Below are positions 47,757 through 63,017 of a DNA stretch of 64,000 bases, in pieces. Position numbers and translations under genes: made by a program. The notes under the pieces are model-generated. The model had not been told where the DNA came from. It ran no database searches and saw nothing but the letters and a program-made list of their open reading frames with translations. Positions within the stretch are counted from its first letter, which is position 1. The number at the start of each line of letters is the position of its first letter. Source of the DNA: Chrysaora quinquecirrha (taxonomy: Eukaryota; Cnidaria; Scyphozoa; Semaeostomeae; Pelagiidae). The stretch covers positions 144,222 to 208,221 of the forward strand of contig JACTAT010000111.1 in assembly GCA_014526335.1 (NCBI GenBank), given 5' to 3'.

Positions 47757-48256
47757 NNNNNNNNNNNNNNNNNNNNNNNNNNNNNNNNNNNNNNNNNNNN
47801 NNNNNNNNNNNNNNNNNNNNNNNNNNNNNNNNNNNNNNNNNNNNNNNNNNNNNNNNNNNNNNNNNNNNNNNNNNNNNNNNNNNNNNNNNNNNNNNNNNNN
47901 NNNNNNNNNNNNNNNNNNNNNNNNNNNNNNNNNNNNNNNNNNNNNNNNNNNNNNNNNNNNNNNNNNNNNNNNNNNNNNNNNNNNNNNNNNNNNNNNNNNN
48001 NNNNNNNNNNNNNNNNNNNNNNNNNNNNNNNNNNNNNNNNNNNNNNNNNNNNNNNNNNNNNNNNNNNNNNNNNNNNNNNNNNNNNNNNNNNNNNNNNNNN
48101 NNNNNNNNNNNNNNNNNNNNNNNNNNNNNNNNNNNNNNNNNNNNNNNNNNNNNNNNNNNNNNNNNNNNNNNNNNNNNNNNNNNNNNNNNNNNNNNNNNNN
48201 NNNNNNNNNNNNNNNNNNNNNNNNNNNNNNNNNNNNNNNNNNNNNNNNNNNNNNNN
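47757..48256. other. Assembly gap of 500 N
   Basis: Exactly 500 undetermined bases, so probably a fixed-size placeholder. Two convergent genes, DCAF6 (plus) and the IQ-motif gene (minus), both lose their 3' ends here, so the true missing sequence is probably several kilobases. Confidence 0.98.
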
Positions 48257-48354
48257 GTAGCCACGCTTGTAGAGCATTAAAAAGACCTAGATTAAACGGT
48301 AATGTCGTGCAAGGCCAAAAAAAATTTCGCAGAGAATCTATTATCTTTAAGTAC

Positions 48355-51300
48355 CTTGCTAGTTCTTCTTCAATTGTCCCAATACGATCAGTCAGCTTTT
48401 GTATATTCTGATCTTTCTTCAGGCTCATTAGCTCCATATCGAGGTTGCGAGTGTAATAGCCTCTCCTTCGAGAAACAAAATAAAAGAATATTGTAACTGA
48501 TTATTACCCCATTTCAAAAGGACGGTGAGCAAATTTTTTACCGATTCTCTGAAATATATGTCCAAATGCCCCTCCGTCAATCTCTGGCCTAGGTCCGGGG
48601 GGGGGGTACTTACCTTAGTAGCAGATAGGGACGTGCCGCCAAAGAAATAAAATGCCTCCCCATATTTTATACCGAATTCCTGAAAATGCATACCCAGAAT
48701 CATACCAAAACAATAACTTGTGCAGTACACTACTACAGTATATATGTTAAAATGTACTATAAAATGTCAGTTCGAATCAAACTTCACCGAGAAAAGTGAA
48801 AACAAACAAAAATAAGACCATTGTTTATTAAATTTATACTTATTTTCGAGAAATCTAACCATAATTTATACCAATTGAAAATTAAGACCCATGTTTATAC
48901 CATAAGATGAAAAACGAAGCCCTTCTGGGCGGTAAGTCCATAGTACCCAAAATATATTAAGTACCTCCCTCCCGGGCCTAGAAATCTAAGCATATGATTT
49001 GGATTTCCAATGAATACGTTCTGAGCATGGAAACAAAAGCAATTTCTTTGGCTATTGTCACGCCAATTCAGCCCAGAAGGTTCCCAAACTACAAAAAAGT
49101 TTCTTGACATTATTAAGCAGTGAAACAACAATGGCTGCCAAATGTAGTTGGAGCGCCCTAGATTTTTCGAATGAATCACTGACAGTTTCGGTCAATCTAT
49201 GCTAGAGCATATTCAAGAGAAAGTTCCCTCGCCCTCCCCCTCAAACAAAGTTGAGACTATTGATGACTATCCTTGCAATCGCGTGAGGCCAGAATTAGCA
49301 GGAAATTTTAGTGTTAAACAACATTGTTTTAAGGGGGGGGGGGGGAAGGGTCAAGCAGTAGCAGTTAGTGAAACAGAATATCAGTACAGGCGTTCCAACA
49401 CTTTCGGCCGCCATTGTAGCATGGCCGCATCGCAATCCAAAAAAACCGATTTTAATGAAAATGACGGTAAGGAAAGCTCACCACACAGCTTGAATCCTTA
49501 TGGCTGCTTTATGCTTCTTTAAAAATCTCTGATATATCTTCCTCTGAAGAAATCCTCGAAAATAAGCTTGTATCATAGATGCAGCAAGATGCAGCAGTCG
49601 CAATGCCTCTTCTGCAGTCATCGATACTGACGTCGCAGAAATACTCGTGGCATGGGTACTATCGATGCCAAAATATGCCGACTCGGTTGTCGACTGTGTG
49701 GCAGCTAAAGCTTTACCTGTAAGGGAAGAAATCTGCATGATTAATAGGCAACATATAGGGTCTTCCAAAAAAAGCAACCCGGTAAAGAAACCTTTGTACC
49801 AAAGTCAAAATTTAATTTTTCAGCATCAAATTTGGTCTCATGTTTTTGAAGGAATGAGAATTATACTCGCGTTACTTTATAATGCTTTACTTCACGAACA
49901 ACACTAGGAAGAAACAAAACTTTTGACACAGTATCTTTTTAAGTCAAATGTGCATTTTAAAAAGCACAACTCCCCATAAACAATTTTTTAAACAATACTC
50001 TTTGCTGCGTAATTGCCATCCCTTAATTAATTTTTTTTTAATTTCCGAAACCCCACTCTTCTTAGGACCCCCGCTTATTTAGATTTGCATTAACATTGGT
50101 ACCAATATTTTTTACTTATTTTTCTGTATTTTCTTGGTAGGAAATTTCACTTATACACTATTTGTTTGTAAGACTTATGGATTGCCTAAACTTATAGTAC
50201 TATAGGGCCCATTCGCACTGCGTTTCAGCAGTTTGCTGACAAAGTTTGTCACACAAATTCCGACCACTCTCCCCTGCCAATTCATTTCATTTCATTTTCA
50301 TTTCATTTTATAATATTTTAACACAAAACCCTATCAGCTATTGTAAAAGAATATAAGTAAAATTGATAAATGTCAAATCTCTACACAAAAAGTTAGAGAA
50401 TTGCTGGTCTTCCTAGGCATCATGCTTAAGGGAGGAATTCAATTCTGCAGAAATTCCTTCAGTTTCTTTCCAAAAGTGGAGATAGAGGAACTCATTATTT
50501 TTTCGCAAAGGAATTTCGTTCCTTAGTTCCATGTCATCGCACCGGAGTAGCAAATACTTGTTTTAGAGAACTCAAGAATGAATCTTGGGATGTCTAGATC
50601 CAGATGATTTCTTGTTTCATATTTTGAAATCCGGGATCTGGTGATGAGTCTTTCATTTAAGCTCTCCAGGCAAAGACAGTTAAGACTTTTATCGATCACT
50701 ATTGCCCTATCAAATTTTATTGCCCTATCAAATTTTATTAAGCTAGAGACTGAGAGCCAACTGCAACTCCACACATCTTCCAATTTAGAGTTCTCTATCA
50801 GCATCCCTGCTCTGTTCTGGAGATGCTGGGAATGATCGAGTATTGTATTTGATATACTGCCCCACAATTCATCATGTACACAGATGCTTCAATTAGATCC
50901 TGACTGCTCTTCAAACCCCCCAAATATCAATCGCCCAGCAATTAGGCACCTAAGAGAATTGAAAGGGTAAATGTCAATTCAACAAATTCATTCTTAATCA
51001 GTGCAACCTTACTTGTTGTAAGAGTAGCATCATCTGTTTGTAGATTAGCCTCGGTTTGGCCTTGAATATCAGCCTCTTCCTGGGAATACCCATCATTGAA
51101 AGTAGCAACTGACGGAGCCGTTTTCGGTCTTATTCTAACTGAATCTGAAGGTCCATATTTGGATGGAAATTGCTTCGTTGTCATTTTCAGCTTTGATTCG
51201 TTGGATAATCCAGCCATCTTTTTATCCAACGAAATTTCAGTGTTTTGTTCAGGTATGTTGCCATTGACGTCAGCACTGATAAGATCTTTCCACGTGATGC

Positions 51301-54300
51301 CATGAAAGTCCAACTGCGGAGGAGCAGTTGATGGCCGAAATTCTGGAAAAAATAGCTGCACAAGTGAGAAAAAGTCTAGAACTTAACAAATTTCATTCAT
51401 TCATTTCATTTTAGATTCTTTTAACAGGGTAAAGTATACAGTTAAAATACTGGTTTCCAACTGCCCTGTGAAAAAACAATAAATTAAAAATGTCTAATCT
51501 TAAAGATTTACAAGCAAAAAATAAATAAAGCTCTAAATGAAAGTATATAAATAAGGAGTTGATGTTTACTTGCTGGCTTTATATGCAGCCTTGAATCGAC
51601 TTAATGTTGGCGCTTTCTTGACTTCAGCGCTAAGATTGTTCCATACTCTGGCTCTTTATAACAAAAGCACCATTGACCAGTTGAAGTTTTTAAGAGGGGA
51701 AGCTTGAGGTCTGTATTAGTGTTACGAAGCTCTCTGGCGCTATTATCTGATAATCGTTCGAACAAAGTTGTAAGGTAACTGGGCGCTTCCTTATTAATCG
51801 ACTAAATTAAAAGTTGCAAACGTACTAATCTAATAGATAATGATAAACAAAATTTGTATAGACATAAAATTGTACGAAATTTAGTTTATACAAAAAGGTT
51901 GGTCCAGATTTGGATTCAGCACTGTAAGGTTTGTTTTCAGGCACATTTCGATGTTTCTGTTCCTTTCAATGTTTATTTTATAGCTATTGAAGTTTGAAAA
52001 TTTTTATAAGGGATTAGAACGCGAAAAATTGATCGGGTTGAAATTTCACACCTTCAGTCATTTTTCACGGGCCAATCTTTTCAAAATTTTCCAACTATTT
52101 CTGGATTCTAAAATTTTGGATAGAGATCATCATCATCATTGCATATTCGTTGTATTACTAATAGTTTTTGACAACATCATGCCATGTATCAAAAATTTTC
52201 TACGCCTTTCTATCAGATGCTAATCGTTCCAGAGATGCAATAGCTTGTGTAAAGTCTGAATTTTGTCAGATCGCAGTGGAGTGTGTCTTGATGTCTTTTA
52301 TGACCACAATCAACCAGGTTGTTTTGGGCGAGGGGCAATTCACTCCTTGAAAGTCTCGTACACGTTTGCTGGAAGTCCTATTGTTTTCTCGGAAGTCCCT
52401 TGAAAGTCCTTTTGTTTTAATGGAAATCTCGTACGCCTTTTTGCAGAGTGAAATGCCCCTCGGTTTTGGGTTTACCACAAGGAGCTTTTGTTTTCTTGCA
52501 GGAGTGTTTCTGTCTAGTTGGAGAAGATGACCAAGCCAAGTGATCCTACGTTTAAATATCTTGATACTCAATGGCATAGCTTCAGTGCGCTCATAGAGGT
52601 CTTGGTTGCTGATTTTGCTTGGCCAGCAGGGGTGCAAATGCAAATTTTTTGGCGGGGTTTGTGCTGAAGGGACCAAGCTTTGTCAGAGAGGGACCGGTTT
52701 TTTTAATGTTTCGCAAAAAAGCAACAATGCGTTATCCCAAATGCCATAAATTAAAGAATATAACAAAAATACAATTATAACCGACATAATGTTTCTCTAA
52801 TATTTTTGTAAAAGTGCCAGGTGCTAGCTAGATGCAATGGACTGGATGCACGCAGCAAATATATAATAAAAGATATAAAAGAATATAATAAATTCTAAAG
52901 TCTGTCCTACTTTGCAAACAGCATGGTGAGTTGAGTTCAATGTTCAATGATCTGCTTGGGAGCAATTTTTTACAGATTTTTGGGTACAACTCTGTTTAGT
53001 ACTATTGAAAATGTATATAATTAAGTTCAGAGCCGGATAGGGACTGACTTTATCACTATTAAGTAGCTACTGGGACCGGGTGGCAAAATTATTGGGGGGT
53101 GTCACACCCCCCACACCCCCCACATTTGCACCCCTGTTGGCCAGTGAATGCCAAGGATTTTTTTATAGAGTTAAATTAAGCGAAAATTGTCTCATGTAAT
53201 ATGTCTAGTGCGTTGTATCAAAATATTGATTGAAAAACTGAACAGCTTGTCACAAACCTGAGACGTTGCCTTTTGTTTTCTTTGGTGGTGATTCATAAAT
53301 AACTGGCAAATAGACAGATTCAGATTCCAGCAGCGAAGAATTTACTCTCTCTAAAATAAAATGTTACAATGTTGAAATGGCAAAAACCTTTGAAAGTAGC
53401 AAGGAGTAAGTAGACTTACTATTATACTTAGTACTTGGCATACTTAGACGTAGGATTTAGTTTAGTAGACTTATATATGGTTTTCACGCAGAGGCGTAGG
53501 AGGGTATTGAAAAGTGGGGGGCACATAAAAAAGGGGCAATATGGAGAGCAAGGTGCCAAAGGCACACCCTCCTAGGGGGTTCGGGAGCATGCACCCCCGG
53601 AAGATTTTGAATATAGAAGCAGCTACTTTGGCTCTTGTAGCCTCTTTCGGACTAAAATTCTTTAATATATAAACATATTTCCAAGGCAGTTGGTGGTCCT
53701 ACTTAGCCTTTCAAGGTGCAAGGAAGGGGCACTTTTCAGCTATAAAAGAGGCAGGCATAAGATTTGGCAGAAAAGTGGGAGGGCATGTGCCCCTCCTGGC
53801 CCCCCCGGCTCCTAGGCCACTGCAACACTGTAAAACTATCTTTATTTAATGGGGTTTTGGTTAAAATCATTTCCATGTTTAGAGAATTTCAGGGCTGAAA
53901 ACCCCACCATATGGGCAGCACATGCCCATACCTAAATTATACTAAGTACTCCCCCCGCGGGGGACCAACAAGTTGACTTTTGAGATGGGGTAAGTTGATT
54001 TTGAAGGTCGGGTGAGTTGACTTTGAAAATGGGGTGAGCTGACCTTAAAGTGGGGCAAGTTGGAAATTGGTTGAGTTGGTGGTAGTGGTGCGAGTTGAAT
54101 AGAAATATCATATCAACGGATGAAAATGCAATTTAATCAAATTTTGTGTGCCACCCATTCATTAAAAAACATTACCAAGCCTTACACAAGTTTTTAATAA
54201 TGTATACCCAAGCAGGGCAGGGTACACAGTGCTAAGGGTTGCGGTGTAGACCAGGTTCTCTGATAGGCAAACGGTTTTGAATTCTGACGTGAAGACGACG

Positions 54301-54446
54301 GGTCATGCTCAATGCCGAACAAGATGACGATTCTTTTTAGGGGGCGAAGGGCATTAGGCTAGTAAAATCAGCATACTATTGTCGGTGCAAGTCTTACCTG
54401 ATAGATCAGTTATTCGTTTCAATGAAAAAGACCTTGGCGATGTCAT
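48355..54446 (-). CDS. IQ-motif and coiled-coil protein, 3' end lost in the gap
   Basis: Exons 54398-54446 (MTSPRSFSLKRITDLS), 53258-53350, 51013-51342, 49482-49716 and 48355-48465 join with matching phases. The N-terminal part is polar and low in complexity (EFRPSTAPPQLDFHG, SVRIRPKTAPSV). Two IQ motifs follow (AASMIQAYFRGFLQRKIYQR and AAIRIQAVWRGYYTRN), likely calmodulin sites, and then a coiled coil (MELMSLKKDQNIQKLTDRIG). IQ followed by a coiled coil resembles the C-terminal half of centrosomal CEP97, but no leucine-rich repeats precede it, so I do not assign that name. At least one more exon must lie in or beyond the gap. The start at 54446 is about 470 bp from the divergent CCDC28 gene. 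Confidence 0.75.
50170..50900. other. Intron stretch with no recognised gene
   Basis: Contains a short ATTTCATTTC run near 50283 and a 16-bp tandem duplication 'ttgccctatcaaatttta' near 50702. On the minus strand 50523-50867 has a faint resemblance to retroelement tails (SSWSLIKFDRAI-like), too weak to name. It lies between exons 3 and 4 of the IQ-motif gene. Confidence 0.4.
51880..52095. mobile_element. Partial fold-back element (half copy of the 10-kb family)
   Basis: 'tttataagggatt..aacgcgaaaaat' with 'tttcacaccttcagtcatttttcacgg' matches the centre of 10087-10474. The outer ends are decayed. Confidence 0.6.
52290..52660 (-). pseudogene. Non-LTR retrotransposon tail fragment
   Basis: The minus strand reads WPSKISNQDLYERTEAMPLS, IKIFKRRITWLGHLLQLDRN and TPARK, the typical post-RT region of RTE/L2-like elements. 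The frame is broken further on. It lies in intron 2 of the IQ-motif gene. Confidence 0.8.
53480..54100. repeat. Intron 1 repeats of the IQ-motif gene
   Basis: 53480-53830 holds a G-rich dispersed repeat ('aggcgtaggagggtattg', 'gcccctcctggcccc'). 53968-54092 is a half copy of the GGGGCGAGTTGACTTTGA fold-back element found at 38548-38890. Confidence 0.55.
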
Positions 54447-56694
<2,248 letters not shown>

Positions 56695-56869
56695 GTCGGA
56701 TATTAATTGAACTCTTAGGTCTGAGTTGTGTATTACAGTAGATGTGTACATTTAATTTTGTAAATTATTTTAAATTCTTAGCATTATAAGTTGTAAATAA
56801 ATAAAATCAGATAAATGCAGAAATATAGCATTAAATGACTTAGAAGTGTCCCTTTTTATTTGAGCATTA

Positions 56870-57130
56870 CAGTGCGCAAAAATACAACCACATCAAGTAT
56901 GAGGACCCATCACAGAAGTGTTTATCCAATGCAGTATGCAAAAAATACCACCACTGTAAGCAAAAAATGCCACCACAGTAGTCCATATCCTATCAGTATC
57001 CACCACAATAGACAAACAATATCACAACATCAAGCAAAATAACCCACCACAACAGTGCCCATCCACCACAGTATGCAAAAACACCACCACAGGAGTACCT
57101 ATCCATCACAGTAGTGCTTACAGATTCACT
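56870..57130. repeat. CCACCACAGTA repeat, relative of the 42.9-kb MITE
   Basis: Short units such as ATGCAAAAACACCACCACAG and CCACCACAGTATGC recur about every 25-40 bp. One arm only is evident. It lies between the 3' ends of CCDC28 and eL24. Confidence 0.7.
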
Positions 57131-57789
57131 AGTGAGATAGCCCCTCAAATCAACCTCAATCCTTAGGGTAATAGGTGGGATGTGACAGCTTCCCAGTATG
57201 CCAGTACAGAGCACCTGGTACATGGAACGACAGGCACAAATTCAACCCAGTATGGTAGAAAAGCATGGTACATGGTAAGAGCAATAAGATGCAGAGGTGT
57301 CGGAAGCAATGCATTGGGGCACCAAGCAGCGGGGCACAAGCAACAAATTCAGAACAAAACAATAGGAAAATCAAAGAATTTCACAATTTTTTAGGGCAAT
57401 GGGGGCAATCCACCCCACTGCCCCCATGCTTCCAGCACCCCTGATAAGATGTGCAGGTTTGAAAACTGGTACACTGTCACTTTGTCATGAATATTGGCCT
57501 GTACACTTGAAAATAAGCTTGTACACCTGTAAATTGATCATAGCTGTCAACCCCTACCAGTAGTAAGTGTGCTTAAAAATGGTCTTCACATTGGGTTGTT
57601 TGAGTTGGGTCTACTTCAACAACTCCAAAAACCCAAGACTCAAGTGTGAACCTGGTTGAATCATGTAGACATTTGACAGTACACATTTGACACATTGAGT
57701 GACATGAATCAAACATGCTGTCACAAAAAAGATTGAAAAGCAGGAAAAGACGAATGTTTAAATGGCAAAATTATTAATGTACAATACAT

Positions 57790-60700
57790 TTAGCGCTTTC
57801 CACCAACACGTGGAGCTGAAGACTTGACAATTTTTGATGCTTTGCCTTTTTGTTTTTGAGCAGGCTGAAATAAAATAAGCAATTTTTAGAAGGTCTGAAG
57901 CAACTTTCCAAACATTCACAACAACCACACATTATATAAGTTTATTATTAATATCGGGTGGGCCAAAAAAAGTAACCCCCCAAACTAAATAATTGATATA
58001 AATCTTTCCTGCCACAAAATCTTTCAAACTTTACCCAGGTAAACTTTAACCTAATTAAGATCTCTTGTAGAACAATCAAAATTGTAACTGCTTTTTTTTG
58101 AAAATAACCCGAACTCAAAAATTTGTAGTCGCAGAAATGAGTGTAGCAAAATCAAAAAGGTTATCGCATCAGCATTAGCCTACTACAAGCCCAAATCAAG
58201 GAAAATTATCCTGACTTCATTGTGCTTGCGAAATGACCAGAAATGGCCGTTTTTCAAATCTGTTGAACAACTCAGTATGGCAATCATTTTTTATGAAAGG
58301 CTGGTCCACGTGTCTGAAAGCAACATCCCGCATATCCAGTCTTGCATACAAGCTTTTTTTTTTATAAAGAACCTAGCTCAAGGCCTAGTTCTTAAAGTTC
58401 CTTATTTTTTTACCTCTTTTGAGACAATTGTAGTTCCAAAAGTTCCTCAATAGTTCCTTAATTTTAACTGCACATACAGTTTAATGACTACTGTACAGAG
58501 ACATTTGCATGGAAGCAAAGCTCGAGACTACTCAAGGAAACATTTGATACATGCATAAAGTACAACTTATGTGATTTTCGGCTGCAAATGAATGGAACAG
58601 GCTTTCTAATTCTGGATTGTTTGCAGTGATAAAAATATTCAACATTGAAAAGTTCCTTAATGATTTTCTCTTCAGTAGTATAAGTTCTTCAAATTTTCGG
58701 GCCTTCTACATTTAGGTTCCTTATAAAGTGGTTCCTTATAAAAAAAAAACTTGTAACGTGACTGAGCATGGAGTCCTTCTTGCCGAAATGAAAATTGGAG
58801 AAAACAATAAAACAGACATTTCCTACAAGGCTTGAAACATGCACAGAACATAATGCACATAATGGAGGACATTCAGACCATACTCTCTGGTTAAAAGCAC
58901 TCTTTACCTGCATTTGGCTTTGCGACTACAAATTTTCGAGTTTAGATTGCTCTGAATTAAGAGCTCAAATTGGAATCATCTAAGCAAAAAAGAGTACAAA
59001 TCAATGTTACAAACCTTTGCAGTTGCTCTCTTCTCTGCCTTCTTTGCCTTGGCCTTTTCTTTTGCAACTCTGCAAAGTAAATAAACATGAATAGAAAATA
59101 ACAGCATAGGGGCCCTTACGCCATGTTTGAAGAACGACTCTGGTTAATTACTTGGTTAATACACACATTAAAGCTACTTCAGTCAAAATAACGCCAACCT
59201 CACTCCCAGGGGTATTCAGGCCTGGTCGTTTGAGGCAGGCATGCGCTTGCCTTGTCACACTCTTCCTTGACTGAGACTTGTGAACTACAGCGCACGTAAA
59301 CAAAACTGCCCCTAGAAGTCACGTGCATAACAATTTTTTCATCATCAGGTGATAAATCTGTACAAGACACGGAAGCCCGTTTATTTCACTACACCATTGA
59401 AATGTGATGATGATATCTTTGTTCTGCAGCTATTGATAGGTTTGATGAAAATTCTCAATGGAGAAAACTGATAATTTTCATTGAGAACTCTTTCCTTTTG
59501 GTACATCAGCGTGATGCAGTCTTGTCGCTATTGATAAGTAATAGGCAAATGTCCCTTATTATGCTGGGTTATTTCCCCATTATTTCCCATGTGAAATATA
59601 ACCATAGTGATGTCACATTAATGTCAAGAAAAGTTTAAATGCATGGCCGAACCCCGGCAGAATCTGTTGAAAATATCTTCATCTGAAGACGAAGACGAAG
59701 GGCAGACAAATGCGAAAGTGATTTTGACAATATTATAGACATTGCTTGATATTCTTTTATATCTTTAATATCGAAACAACTTTTTCCGATATCGAGGGGA
59801 ATTTTTGGTTTTTACAATCAAGTGCCTTGTATTGCAAGGCATGTGATTTGGCACCCGTCACTTCAAATATCAGATGGACAGGTCTGACATGCTAATGATG
59901 ACAGTTATAGTGGTTGCTGTTGTGCTTATGTTGATCCCCGTCCTCTATTTTGCCTTACCAAACTTTTGATGGTGATGATGGCGTTGATGATGATGCCCAT
60001 GCAATCAAGCTTTAATTATAAAGATGCACAATTTGTCACATGAATTTGGCTTGGCAAAGGCAGATGCAGAATGCAATTGAAAAAAAAGAATGGCACATTA
60101 CACATCAATAGCTCAAACAATGGCTCCTGTGGCATTCTTGGGAAGCTTAGAATTGTTACACATTTTCCATTGTTAAAACGTTGGTTAGTGAGTTAGTGAC
60201 ACTCCACCACATCAATATGTTCCAATTAACCTTCCAACATAAATGCTTTCACATGCACCAGACTGGAAAGTTTGTACTGGGATGCAATCTTTGGTTAAAC
60301 AATGGGCCCTACTGTTCTCCTATTGTTTTCACATGCGCACTTGGGCATGCAATCTACAAGAATTCCAGTCCGGCCCACACTTTTCTCTTTGCAATCTGAC
60401 TGGCATGTCAGCAAAAAAGAGCAAATTTCAAACCAGACAGGCAGAAGGGTAATTAAAATTATATTGATGTTTGCAAAACTTCTTACTTGACAGCTTGATC
60501 ACGCTGAGCCTGTCTGACTTCTGGTTTCATATTCCTTTTGGCCAGAATAGCATCAAGAGAGGCACCTTGGATAGATCTTTGAAATTTTGTCGTCCTCCTT
60601 GTTCGTTTTTTAGCTGTCTCCTCCTGTGTTCCCTTTTTGTGCTTCTTTCTGTACAATACAGTCCAAGTGATCTTCCTTGGGTTTCGTTTCATCATAAATG

Positions 60701-61057
60701 ATCTTTCGCATTTCTTGTTCAGAAAGTTGAAAAGTTTCCCATCGATTCTGATGAAACGCTTCCCATGGCCTGGGTACATTTTGTAGCCACTGTAATTACA
60801 CAGTTCGATCCTTGAAACAAAGTAATGAGATAATGAATCGTTAAAGTTTCAAATAACAAATTGGCCTAGCCTTAAACTTAGGCCGGTTGATGTGAAGCTT
60901 TCCATAGACATTTTAACTAAGAAAGAAATAATTTAGGCAAATAATACAAGAATTTTATAACGACTATGGGAGTGAATTTTAATGTGCCAAAATTTATCAT
61001 AAATTGCTTAATGGGGAAACTCGATGGACTTGGATTTTAATATTTCACTTACTTCAT
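57790..61057 (-). CDS. RPL24: 60S ribosomal protein eL24
   Basis: Large-subunit protein that forms a bridge to the 40S subunit. Exons 61053-61057 (ATGAA), 60487-60810, 59015-59069 and 57790-57864 give 152 residues (human 157), all phase-consistent. Motifs: [20 protein letters not shown], the [20 protein letters not shown] core, [20 protein letters not shown] and the conserved C-terminus SAPRVGGKR. The first intron follows the fifth coding base. The tail is Lys-rich, as in other animals. The human CxxC-like N-terminal pair is reduced to one Cys here. No AATAAA is obvious; AATAAT-type sequence lies just downstream. Confidence 0.96.
58345..58756. mobile_element. MITE with ACAAGCTTTTTTTTTTATAA ends in eL24 intron 3
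   Basis: Left ACAAGCTTTTTTTTTTATAA, right TTCCTTATAAAAAAAAAACTTGT, with TA borders. Interior 'gttccttatttttttacctc' type words relate it to the 2.4-kb and 3.5-kb MITEs. Confidence 0.75.
59100..60480. other. Large eL24 intron without recognised gene
   Basis: Contains a perfect 9-bp hairpin TTCTCAATG...CATTGAGAA near 59452-59487 and ATG/GAT-rich tracts near 59970. I see no convincing snoRNA on the eL24 strand and no exon. Confidence 0.4.
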
Positions 61058-61099
61058 TTTGGCTTCGTTGTTCCGAAATCCTTGCCGAAAAGGCAACTT

Positions 61100-62190
61100 T
61101 AGTGCACAGTCTCTCTTTCGATTCGAACTTTGCCTCGACCTCAAACTCGTAAAGATTAGGACTTGGGACCATGGACTAGACTCATGGACTCCATGGACCT
61201 GGGACCTTGGGACTTTGATGACCTGGAAACAACTTCTGTGGACCCTTTGGCCATTGGAGTCCACCCAAAATTGTAAAAATATCAGGCGTATACCAGTTGA
61301 GAAACTATAGGCAACATAAAAACATTTTTGCACCAGGAAAAGCACCAAAATATGACCTTTTACAAAAACAAACAACTGACCCGAGTCAAGTTGCATATGA
61401 AAAGTACATTTCCATTGGCAATGACTTTGGTGTTGTAGATTTTTAATTTTATGCTGGTGAAAAATATTTCTAGACATGATAATCACCGCTTATTTTGACA
61501 ATTATTTGGATAAGTTTCTAGGACCCATTCTTCTTATAATGCAAGTTGATTGTCGCAGAACTTCAGTCGCAGCATTTTTGTCGCAGCGTGTAGCCACCTA
61601 AGGATTTTTCATGACAGTAAACTTGTTGCAGCTGTGTCGCGTCGCCATTTCAAGCAAAAATTCTAGACTAAGCATGCTTACCAGGGAATGTACAATATAG
61701 ACGAAAAATTGAAGGTAAAATGCAGAACACAAACAAGAGTTAAGCGATTTTTCAACAACTCAAGATCAACCGCATATCTTAATCGAGATTTGAAAGTCAA
61801 TTAGACGACAGCTCAAACACTGCTTCACTAAGAAATGTTAAAGTATATTTGTTAAGTATATTTGAGAAAAACTAAGTGTTGTCCTGGACCTAAGTAATGC
61901 AAGCCCCTGAAACGCTACCACGCGGTTATAATTCTACTGAAAAAATTTTTTATGAAGTGTGGGTCTGGTAACACCACTGGGGCCTGTATACAGTACAGTA
62001 AAACTTGTGTAAGCACCCCAAGCACCCACAATTTTGAAAAAACGTTGCTTCGACTCTCAGTTAAATTAATGTTCAAGGCATCAGATGCAGGCTGTAGTTT
62101 CTTTAATAACAAGTACGGTTTCGAATAATGTGGTACAAAAGACAAGTTAAGGCCTACGGCCAATTATGACTGAATTACTATTGCAATATC
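61100..62190. other. Intergenic sequence upstream of eL24
   Basis: Contains short GGACTCCATGGACCTGGGAC-like subrepeats near 61180-61260 and otherwise ordinary AT-rich sequence. No gene is recognised. Confidence 0.4.
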
Positions 62191-62191
62191 T

Positions 62192-62891
62192 TAAGCCCTA
62201 GCCAAACGGTCAAACATTGTTGATAAAACGTTACAGAACTCACTTTACGAACAAAGTTTGGCGGGTTGGCGCATCGCAGAATTATTGTTTTGATGAAATG
62301 TTTATGAAAAACTTCAAAATATTTTCTGCTTTGCACAAGCAAACAATGTTTGACAAGCATGTTTCACGACGTGGTTAAACGGTCAAACAATTGGTTAGAG
62401 AAACAAATTCCAGATGTTTCGCAAACAATGTTTGAACGTTTGGCCAGACGATCAAAGATTGTTTGTCAAACATTTGAAATTTGCTTATCAAGCAAAATAT
62501 TTGACCGTTTGGCCACGTCCAAAAACATTGCTCGTCCAACATTTTTTGCTTGTGTCAAGCAAAAAATGTTTTTGAACTTTTTCAAAAACATCACGCCACA
62601 AATTTTGCTTACATTTTTTGTCAAGCAATGTTTGATCATTTGGCCGGTTTTCCAACATTGCTTGTCAAACATTTCTTTTGTTATTGTCATGCTTCAACAA
62701 CTTACAACATTTCGGCACCTTGCAACATTTCTTAACAACAAGACGTTCGTGCTTGCGAATTAGCAAAGGCTTTGTCGTTTCAAAATGCTGGACAACAATG
62801 TTTCAGGACATGGTTAAACGGTCAAACTTTTTTTGTAAAGCAAATTTAAAATGTTGGAACAACAATGTTTGATCGTTTTGCCAGGGCCTTA
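62192..62891. mobile_element. Full-length CAAACATTGTTTG-family MITE, about 700 bp
   Basis: Left TAAGCCCTAGCCAAACGGTC plus AAACATTGTT. Right AACAATGTTTGATCGTTTTG plus CCAGGGCCTTA. Inverted ends of about 30 bp. The interior is built of repeated 'gtcaaacattt' and 'tttggcca' words. This is the best-bounded copy of the family seen across the window. Confidence 0.75.
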
Positions 62892-63017
62892 TACAATGAT
62901 TAAAACTGTTTATTTTCGGACTGTAATTATTAAAAATAAGCAGTTTCCCTTCACACTTCACATTTAAATTAGCGAAATTCAAGTTAAGGACGATACAACA
63001 CTAATAGTCTACAACAT

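Noticed and set aside
47288..48280. Long frames spanning the N gap
   Set aside because: They are open only because N codons are not counted as stops. The part before the gap is DCAF6 exon 9, starting at 47388.
48355..54446. Naming the IQ-motif gene CEP97
   Set aside because: The similarity is limited to the IQ/coiled-coil stretch, and the leucine-rich repeats that define CEP97 are absent.
59395..59490. C/D-box snoRNA in an eL24 intron (TGATGATG ... CTGA on the plus strand)
   Set aside because: It is on the strand opposite to eL24, the terminal stem is weak and no guide can be assigned.
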